From the NCBI GenBank assembly GCA_949358305.1, contig OX442314.1, positions 57,979,369-58,043,368 on the forward strand: a stretch of DNA of 64,000 nt, read 5' to 3'. Positions 57,684-64,000 of this stretch are shown here, one piece after another; within the stretch, counting starts at the first letter, position 1, and every line of letters begins with the position of its first letter. A program made the position numbers and the translations under genes. Below the pieces are notes generated by a model, which ran no database searches, was not told the DNA's origin, and saw only the letters and a list, made by a program, of their open reading frames with translations. Origin of the DNA: Strigamia acuminata. Its lineage: Eukaryota > Arthropoda > Chilopoda > Geophilomorpha > Linotaeniidae.

Positions 57684-60600
57684 CTAGTAAAATGCAGTGT
57701 AATCCTGGCGTGGTTGCGATCTAAGTCGTCGTGACCGGAAATCACTTTCAGCAGGACGTCGCGCATGCGTATCAGTGCTAACAGCACTTGCGACCCCTGG
57801 TGATGGTTTCTGCGACCGTTTCTTGTTGGTTTCGCCTGACGACGATTTTAGCAACTGATTTTGCTGTTCTAAATCAGCTTCCTTTTTCGCCCGTCGTTCC
57901 TCGATTTCTTTCGGCCCGTAAATTGCCTTCAGTCGCTCCTTTTCAGTTAGAGCCGGTAAATCCGACGCTTTATCTCCGGATTCAAAGAAATTCCGCAACG
58001 AAATTTGATCGTCATCATCAATAAACCTTTCCTTCGCTTCTAATTTAGGCTTATCTCGCGAATCTTCGTCTTTCTTCACCATTTCCGCATTTTGATCGTC
58101 TTTTTGCGAACTTCCTTGCACGTCATCAGAAAATGTTACTTTCTTCAATGGTAAATCCTGCAGAATAGTTTCTGGAATTTCCTCTCGTGGCTTGTATGGT
58201 TTCAAACGCTCAACATTGACAATGCTAGTTTTCTTTCCTGATGAATTCCTTACTTCATAGTCGTTTGGCGCTGTGCGTCGAACTATTTCATATGGTCCAG
58301 AAAATGGTGGCAGGAGTTTTTCGCTTAACCCTACTTTCCTATTTGGAGTTTTCAAGTAAACTAATTCCCCTGGTTCGAATTCCACCACAACTCTGTCCAA
58401 ATCAAATCTTCTCTTGCTTTTCTCACTCTGCCATTCTAGTCTTTCGTTGGCAATTTTCCGCATCTCCCGCATGAATCTAGAAGTGCGAAGAGTGAATTCC
58501 TTTCGTGGAAGGTTCAAGTTCACATCCACACTCAAATCAACTTCATAACCTTTCAACAAATAATATGGGGTATATCCAGTTGTTTCATGGACTGCTGAAT
58601 TATAGGAGAAAATGACAAATGGTAAAAATTCATCCCAATCTGTGTGATCTTTATTAGTATAACATGTCAACATTTTGGCAAACGTTGCATTAAATCTTTC
58701 CGTCAACCCGTTGGTCCTTGGATGGTACCCGGAAGTAGATTTGTGCTGGGATTTAAACAGTGCTGATACCTCATTAATCATTTCGTTCCTGTACTCCGTC
58801 CCCTTATCGCTGAGTATCTCGCGTGGACTTCCCTCTTTGAGCATTACCTCGAATACAAGAGTTTTTGCTGCTTCCAACGCTGTACATGCTGGAGCCGCTC
58901 TAGCGATGACTGCACGCGATAAATAATCAGTGATGACAAATACAAATTTATTTCCACTATTTGAAACTGGAAAGCTTCCTAACGTGTCTATACCAATCCT
59001 CTCGAACGGTCTTGAGATCGTCGACCAAGGTTGTAATAAACCTTTTTGTGGAGTGGTCATTGACTTGCTTCCTGCGCAATGTGGACAAGAGAGTACGTAA
59101 TTCCTTACGTCCCTATATATCCTCGGCCAAAAGAATCTTACTCTAATTCTTTTCCACGTCTTATTTAGGCCGAGATGAGCACCTACGAGCCCGTCATGCA
59201 TTTCTTCTAACACTTGCCTACGTAAATGCTGCGGTACTACTAAAAGGTTTCCTTCCATGTTTAGAGAATTGTAACTTTTCTTTCTAAACAATGTGTTATC
59301 CAGGAGAACGAACTGTTTTAAAGGACGTTTCCTGTTTCTTGGAAGTTGCTCAATGTTCTCCATTGCGGTGATGATCTCCAAAATTTTCTCATCCTTACGC
59401 TGTTCTACAGGTAAGTTGAGTTTTTCGAGAAGTAGTAAGGGAATAATTTCTTTTTCTTCCTCACCAATCTCTTCTTGGATTCGGCTAAGAGCATCTGCAT
59501 CCGTGTGCTTCTTGCCTGACTTATGCATCACATCGTAGTCATAATCTACCAGTTGTAAACTCCACCTGGCCAACCTACCGTTGGGATTTTTCACCTTATT
59601 CAGCCATTGTAACGCAGAATGGTCTGTCACAATTGTAAATTTCCTACCGTAAAGATATGGTCTGTACTTGTTAATGCCGAATATTATGGCTAAACATTCT
59701 CTTTCCGTAGCTGTGTAATTCTGTTCCGCTGTACTTAATAATCGACTGGCGTAACAAATCACATGTTCTTGCTTGTTAATACGCTGCTTCAGAATTGCAC
59801 CGAGTCCATAAGCACTTGCATCCGTAGACACAATGAATGGCTTTGCAAAATTCGGATGTGCTAACACTGGTACCGTAACTAAAGCTGTTCGTAAGGCCTT
59901 AAAAGCTGTTTCCTGTGGTGGTCCCCAATCAAAAGCTTCATCTTTGCGAGTCAAGTTGGCTAATGGTTTGGATACGTCCGCAAATCCTGGAATGAACTTT
60001 CGATAATACGAACATAAACCCAAAAACCCTCTCAACTGCTTCAAATTTGTTGGTTTTGGAAATTTAGCTACACTTTCCAAATTACGTGGATCAGGTGACA
60101 CTCCATCAGAATCAACTATGTGGCCTAAATATTTGATGGTATTAGTACCCAACGTACATTTGCTGAGTTTAACCTTTAAGTTCGCCAACCGCAGCTTGCT
60201 GAAGACAGCATCGAGATCCTGAAGATGCTGATCAAATGTTTTCGAAAATATAATAAGGTCGTCAATATAAGCTATACAGACCTTGCCAAGAAGATTACCA
60301 AGCACCTTATTCATCAATTTTTGAAACGCAGCTGGGCTATTGCATAATCCCATTCCTAGGACGTTAAACTCAAAATGTCCGCTTGAAGTGGTAAACGCTG
60401 TTTTTTCACGATCTTGTTCATCTATTTCGACTTGATAATATCCTTGAATAAGATCCATCATCGAAAAATACTGGGCCCCTGCCAGTTGGTCCAATGTATC
60501 GTCAATTCTGGGCAGTGGGTATACCATTTTCTTTGTGATCGCGTTCAACCTCCTCCAATCGACACAAAATCTCCATTTACCGTCTCGCTTCTTGATGAGT

Positions 60601-61628
60601 AGTACTGGTGCACTCCATGGACTTTCTGACTCTCTAATGACTCCCATCTCAAGCAACTTTCTGGTCTCTTCTGCCTCTACTTCTTTTTCCGCGATTGAAC
60701 GTCTATAAGGCTGCAAATGTATTGGATCATGGTCCCCCGTATTAATTCTGTGTTTAAATGTTGTTACTCTACCTAAGTCTTTGTCTGTGGCTGCAAATCT
60801 ATCCTGGTTCTTCTGAAGTAACTCCTTCATCCGCTCTTGTTGGCTTTTAGTCATCTTATCTTTAGCAATTGAGGAGTCAAAGTCAAAGCAATGCACTTGC
60901 TTTTCATCTGTCAACTCAACCGCCTTGGTTGAGGAGTCAGAGCAATGCACTTGCTTTTCATCCAACAACCCAATCTCAATAATGTAATAAGCCTTACCAA
61001 TTGCAGATTTCTCCTTCAAAAAGACTGATTTGTTCGTTGGATTAGCCACACGCAGAACTCCTTTACCATACTCAAAATTTGTTAACGTTTTACAACACAA
61101 AATTCCAAACCTATCTATTACGTTTCCTAGAGGTTCCATAAACATTTCTGTGGTTAATTTTGTATTTAAATAAACTGGTATAACGCATTCATGCATTGGT
61201 GGAATTGAAATATTCTTCATTACTCTGGCAACATAACTCTGGTCCGAAAACGATTTATTTATTGGAAAAACTGCTTCTTCTACTCCACTAACATTGTTCC
61301 GGCCCACAAAGATTTTTTGTAAATCATAATTGACGACAGTTCTCGTTGACCTCATGAATGGATCCCCCAATAAAAGCTGATGATGAAATCCTGACACTAT
61401 TAACACTTCCACTCTATAGGTCAGTTTCCCAATTGCAATGTTCATTTTTGTTTTACCCACTGGAACTACCAAATCCTTTCCTATCCCACGTAGCCTAATG
61501 TTAGGGCTGGGTGAATAATCCAATTGAAGAGCTATTGCCACTTCTTCACTTAGAAGGTTTCGTTTGGCTCCAGTATCCATTACCGCTTTTATTTCCACTT
61601 CTTTTACAATTACTGGGATTTCCAACAA
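57684..61628 (-). CDS. pol: Pol of element E: protease, RT, RNase H, integrase (1314 residues from first ATG)
   Basis: Protease AVMDTGAKRNLL near residue 16; RT with FSMMDLIQGYYQVEI, FNVLGMGLCNSPAAF and catalytic AYIDD near 456; RNase H with VSTDASAYGLGAIL near 601; integrase zinc domain with HDGLVGAHLGLNKTW and CPHC (about 816-850); DDE core GIDTLGSF (881), LSDKGTEY and NGLTERFNATF (977); then the GPY/F domain (LLPPFSGPYEIV) and a charged, basic tail. All catalytic residues are in place. The pol frame is open upstream of the first ATG to beyond the gag stop (FEKLVERPQRNCCHPKKRKR), so the natural product is probably a Gag-Pol fusion made by -1 frameshifting and the ATG may not be used. Confidence 0.95.
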   Translation of the reverse strand: MLEIPVIVKEVEIKAVMDTGAKRNLLSEEVAIALQLDYSPSPNIRLRGIGKDLVVPVGKTKMNIAIGKLTYRVEVLIVSGFHHQLLLGDPFMRSTRTVVNYDLQKIFVGRNNVSGVEEAVFPINKSFSDQSYVARVMKNISIPPMHECVIPVYLNTKLTTEMFMEPLGNVIDRFGILCCKTLTNFEYGKGVLRVANPTNKSVFLKEKSAIGKAYYIIEIGLLDEKQVHCSDSSTKAVELTDEKQVHCFDFDSSIAKDKMTKSQQERMKELLQKNQDRFAATDKDLGRVTTFKHRINTGDHDPIHLQPYRRSIAEKEVEAEETRKLLEMGVIRESESPWSAPVLLIKKRDGKWRFCVDWRRLNAITKKMVYPLPRIDDTLDQLAGAQYFSMMDLIQGYYQVEIDEQDREKTAFTTSSGHFEFNVLGMGLCNSPAAFQKLMNKVLGNLLGKVCIAYIDDLIIFSKTFDQHLQDLDAVFSKLRLANLKVKLSKCTLGTNTIKYLGHIVDSDGVSPDPRNLESVAKFPKPTNLKQLRGFLGLCSYYRKFIPGFADVSKPLANLTRKDEAFDWGPPQETAFKALRTALVTVPVLAHPNFAKPFIVSTDASAYGLGAILKQRINKQEHVICYASRLLSTAEQNYTATERECLAIIFGINKYRPYLYGRKFTIVTDHSALQWLNKVKNPNGRLARWSLQLVDYDYDVMHKSGKKHTDADALSRIQEEIGEEEKEIIPLLLLEKLNLPVEQRKDEKILEIITAMENIEQLPRNRKRPLKQFVLLDNTLFRKKSYNSLNMEGNLLVVPQHLRRQVLEEMHDGLVGAHLGLNKTWKRIRVRFFWPRIYRDVRNYVLSCPHCAGSKSMTTPQKGLLQPWSTISRPFERIGIDTLGSFPVSNSGNKFVFVITDYLSRAVIARAAPACTALEAAKTLVFEVMLKEGSPREILSDKGTEYRNEMINEVSALFKSQHKSTSGYHPRTNGLTERFNATFAKMLTCYTNKDHTDWDEFLPFVIFSYNSAVHETTGYTPYYLLKGYEVDLSVDVNLNLPRKEFTLRTSRFMREMRKIANERLEWQSEKSKRRFDLDRVVVEFEPGELVYLKTPNRKVGLSEKLLPPFSGPYEIVRRTAPNDYEVRNSSGKKTSIVNVERLKPYKPREEIPETILQDLPLKKVTFSDDVQGSSQKDDQNAEMVKKDEDSRDKPKLEAKERFIDDDDQISLRNFFESGDKASDLPALTEKERLKAIYGPKEIEERRAKKEADLEQQNQLLKSSSGETNKKRSQKPSPGVASAVSTDTHARRPAESDFRSRRLRSQPRQDYTAFY

Positions 61629-61726
61629 TGACTCCGATACCTGAACGTCAATTATAATTATCTTACTCTTCTTCTTTTGTCTTTTCCTTTTCTTTGGGTG
61701 GCAACAATTTCTCTGTGGCCGTTCAA

Positions 61727-63076
61727 CTAGTTTTTCGAATTTTGGGCCTTCGTTTGTGCCTGAGGATTAGGGTTTCCATCTTGCTGTTCACCTCTTCTCC
61801 TCTTTTTATTCCACTTCCAGCTGTTACTTCCACCTCTATCCTGTTGCTGTTGTTGCTGTTGTTGTTGTTGCCTGGGTGGATTATAAAACTCACAGCTGAA
61901 ATGATGATAACATCCGCATGAACGGTTATTAGAATTATTACTATTGTTAGTATTATAATTATTGTAATTAGGATTAAAGCCTTGTCTACCACCTCTACTT
62001 CTACCTCCTTGATTATACTGTCCCCTATTCCTTATTGGCGCATACCACTGATTTTGTATCAATATCGACTCTTCATCCAGCAAATCCACTGACTCTGCTT
62101 CTAACAATCGCTGTTTTAACTCAGCGACTTCCGCTAACAATTCAGCGTGGGTTGGTTGGGTCCCCACAGTTCCACTCAGTTTACCTGCTGTTACCGGGAT
62201 CACCTTTTCATCCACGATTTTTTTAAACGCCGCGAGTAGAACATCTGCTGGATCCTTTATCTTGTGACTTTCAAATAACTTAATTCTCTCTTCCATATCC
62301 GCCAAAGTCTTTGGGAATACAGTAATCAACATTTTTTGCATTTCCGGCTTCAATCCTTGAAAAATGTAATTAATCTTCAAATTCTCAGGTAATTCTGGTC
62401 GCGCATAAGCACATTCGGCCAAGACTTTCTTCATAAACGCATCGGCTTTACCATCTGAATGCCTCATAAAATGAAGAGTGTTCAATACATTTTCCTGGCT
62501 CTTCCTGAACTTCTTTTCGATTTGTGGCTTCCATTCCGTCCAAGTCCAGGTTGGATTCGTTTTATATTGTTCCACAAACCATGCCAGTCCGTCAGTCTTA
62601 AGGGCTAACGGCAATTGCTTCACTCGTTCATCATCTGATGCTATTGTAGCTTCATAAGCCACAAGCCATTGGTCGATGTTACCTTTTTCTGTATCATAAC
62701 AAACAACTTCGCGCTTTTGTACCAAAATACCCTTGAGAAGATCAGTTAAAACTGTTGTTGGATCCGCCATCTTGGATATAATTCCTTTTGATGTGGATTC
62801 CTTTATTTTTACTGGTGTTAACAATTCAAATACCGATTGAAAAGACTTTGATTGCGCAAATTTTAATGGGGTTGCAAAAACAAGTTTATCATCCAATGTG
62901 GAAGTATTTTGCTCAACCTCCTTTATTCCAGGTTCCGACTGTGAAGTTGTTTTTCTTTTTCTAACCGCTACTTTGGAATCATCCACTGTGCTTACTAATT
63001 CTCTTTCTAATTCTTGATTCTTTAAGTCCAGTAGATTATCCGTTTGCGCTTGTGATAACTTAACTGGCTGATCCAC
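61727..63076 (-). CDS. gag: Gag of element E, 449 residues
   Basis: It starts MDQPVKLSQAQTDNLLDLKN after a leader of about 0.68 kb. The capsid core (about 130-290) has NIDQWLVAYEATIASDDERV, WTEWKPQIEKKFR, FMRHSDGKADAFMKKVLAEC and LKINYIFQGLKPEMQKMLI, the Gypsy Gag layout. The C-terminus is N- and G-rich, with SCGCYHHFSCEFYN in place of a standard CX2CX4HX4C knuckle, then a run of about ten Gln and an RGG segment. RNA binding may depend on the RG-rich part. The TAG at 61727-61729 follows an A-rich stretch (G AAA AAC at 61736-61730), a likely -1 slip site into pol. Confidence 0.93.
   Translation of the reverse strand: MDQPVKLSQAQTDNLLDLKNQELERELVSTVDDSKVAVRKRKTTSQSEPGIKEVEQNTSTLDDKLVFATPLKFAQSKSFQSVFELLTPVKIKESTSKGIISKMADPTTVLTDLLKGILVQKREVVCYDTEKGNIDQWLVAYEATIASDDERVKQLPLALKTDGLAWFVEQYKTNPTWTWTEWKPQIEKKFRKSQENVLNTLHFMRHSDGKADAFMKKVLAECAYARPELPENLKINYIFQGLKPEMQKMLITVFPKTLADMEERIKLFESHKIKDPADVLLAAFKKIVDEKVIPVTAGKLSGTVGTQPTHAELLAEVAELKQRLLEAESVDLLDEESILIQNQWYAPIRNRGQYNQGGRSRGGRQGFNPNYNNYNTNNSNNSNNRSCGCYHHFSCEFYNPPRQQQQQQQQQQDRGGSNSWKWNKKRRRGEQQDGNPNPQAQTKAQNSKN
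61730..61736 (-). promoter_or_regulatory. Candidate -1 frameshift site between gag and pol of element E
   Basis: The coding strand reads G AAA AAC TAG, in gag frame. It is close to the classical A AAA AAC slippery heptamer, and pol is open in the -1 frame across this point. No downstream pseudoknot was tested. Confidence 0.5.
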
Positions 63077-63755
63077 TGTTAAGCCTTAAATTATAACTTC
63101 ACTTTATTCACAAACCGCTTTAGTAACTCACAACTTTCACTAAACCTGAAACAAACTTATACACAATTAATTAACACTATTAGTCACTAATTCAAAGTAA
63201 ATTTCAACAAAATCAAAACAATAAATTATTTTCTGAAAAATAATCAAACTTAATCATCAAAATCAACATAAACCTCTACATAAACCAAAAAGAAAACATT
63301 TCCTGCAATTAAATCATTATTAACTTTTCCATTAGTAAACAAACATTCAATATTTACCACTCTTAACCTCCAAAACAACCTCATTTTATTTATAAATTCA
63401 ACTTGGATAAATATCTTTAATAAATTCAAACATGTAAATCTTTTTAGTGCACTATAATTAAATATTCAACTTCACTCTACTTAATATTCAATCAGCTAAT
63501 CTGTTAAAAAAAAATACAACTCAAACATCTACAATGAGTCACCTCTCTTTCTTATCACTTATGCAAATTACTATGCATTGATCTCAAATTTTATAAGAGA
63601 TTTTATTACTTTTAATGCAATTTTTGTACGGATTTTAACTGGATCATCTAATTTTTAGCAAATAACTGGCCAATTTCACTTTACTTTTACTACTTTTCAC
63701 TACTTTTAGCCAATTAATGGGTCTCAAACAGAAAGAACCGCAATCTCCACCACTT
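63077..63755 (-). other. 5' leader of element E
   Basis: AT-rich, no ORF; ends at the primer site next to the 5' LTR. Confidence 0.6.
63735..63752 (-). promoter_or_regulatory. Primer-binding site of element E
   Basis: The plus strand reads GAACCGCAATCTCCACCA three bases before the LTR, ending in CCA like a tRNA 3' end. The coding strand starts TGGTGGAGATTGCGG. The tRNA is not identified. Confidence 0.65.
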
Positions 63756-64000
63756 TGTTACGTGGCCAGACTGACTACTGTTTGACCACGTAAATACTTT
63801 TATATAGAACTGGATTTTAGTCAAAGACTAATTGCATTTATCTAACTAACTTGACTTGGGGTGTAAATAAGAAGGACTCATTGTGTAGGTTTAAATTATA
63901 CAAAATATATTTATTTGATTATAAAACATAAGGCATAAAGCAATTTCAATTAATAATAAACTTAAGAATAACTTAAGACTAAACTAAAACTATCTTAATT
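63756..64000 (-). repeat. 5' LTR of element E, partial
   Basis: Begins TGTTACGTGGCCAGACTGAC and matches 56038-56282 without a visible difference; continues past the window. Confidence 0.92.

Larger units (their letters stand above)
56038..64000 (-). mobile_element. Element E: apparently intact Ty3/Gypsy retrotransposon, 5' LTR cut by window end
   Basis: A 511-bp 3' LTR (56038-56548, TGTTACG...CGTAACA) and the first 245 bp (plus-strand left end) of the other LTR (63756-64000) show no differences. Gag (449 codons) and Pol (1314 codons) are both open, with all catalytic motifs. A purine tract adjoins the 3' LTR and a primer site the 5' LTR. The target duplication cannot be checked because the right end is outside; the left flank is TATAT. 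Identical LTR sequence and open frames indicate a recent, possibly active copy. Confidence 0.92.

Noticed and set aside
61694-61992. Plus- and minus-strand Leu- or Ile-rich frames over the Gln microsatellite
   Set aside because: They are alternative readings of the CAG/CTG and AAT repeats in element E gag.

Overview
The window looks like nuclear DNA of an invertebrate animal, from a transposon-rich, AT-rich region. Spliceosomal introns, tRNA-primed LTR retrotransposons (one primed by initiator tRNA-Met), P-element, piggyBac, Harbinger, Tc1/mariner, pogo and Mutator-type transposases, and the absence of operons all point to a metazoan. An arthropod, perhaps a crustacean, is a guess; nothing here fixes the taxon. 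No complete single-copy host gene is visible; the nearest thing is one aquaporin-like exon near 44.4 kb.

Layout. 1-3.8 kb: a MITE with a 30-bp perfect palindrome, a Mutator-type zinc-cluster relic, and a pogo-type MITE that still holds a broken CENP-B-like DNA-binding domain. 3.9-19.4 kb: a young 15.5-kb LTR element on the minus strand (element A; 633-bp LTRs, 2 differences, CACT target duplication). It has an intact gag but no protease, RT, RNase H or integrase core. A complete Copia element (element B; identical 466-bp LTRs, CAGCT duplication, 1624-residue Gag-Pol) is nested inside its gag. 19.4-25.5 kb: possible untranslated exons, a coiled-coil repeat ORF, and a P-element/THAP9-type transposase relic. 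25.8-37.7 kb: Mutator-like (MULE) transposase copies with introns, tied to RING-finger sequences. This block is split by a young Gypsy element on the plus strand (element C; identical 192-bp LTRs, ATCAG duplication) whose gag-pol frame carries fresh breaks. 37.7-41.2 kb: a decayed K02A2.6-like Gypsy (element D). 41.2-56 kb: Harbinger, piggyBac (twice), a Tc3-like element with very long inverted repeats inside a Mutator-like gene, gag fragments, two short MITEs, a minisatellite, and a scrambled Copia/Gypsy mosaic. 56.0-64.0 kb: an apparently intact Gypsy element on the minus strand (element E) whose 5' LTR runs off the window.

How it fits together. The intact elements (B, E) encode full Gag and Pol. 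Element A supplies only Gag plus an unknown ORF and probably depends on enzymes from a partner. Element C has perfect LTRs but a broken pol, so it moved recently and was then damaged, or moved with help. The most unusual items are element A's Gag-only design with a duplicated structured noncoding block, the MULE-RING association, and a small repeated gene of unknown function (copies near 34 and 44 kb, one with a TATA box).
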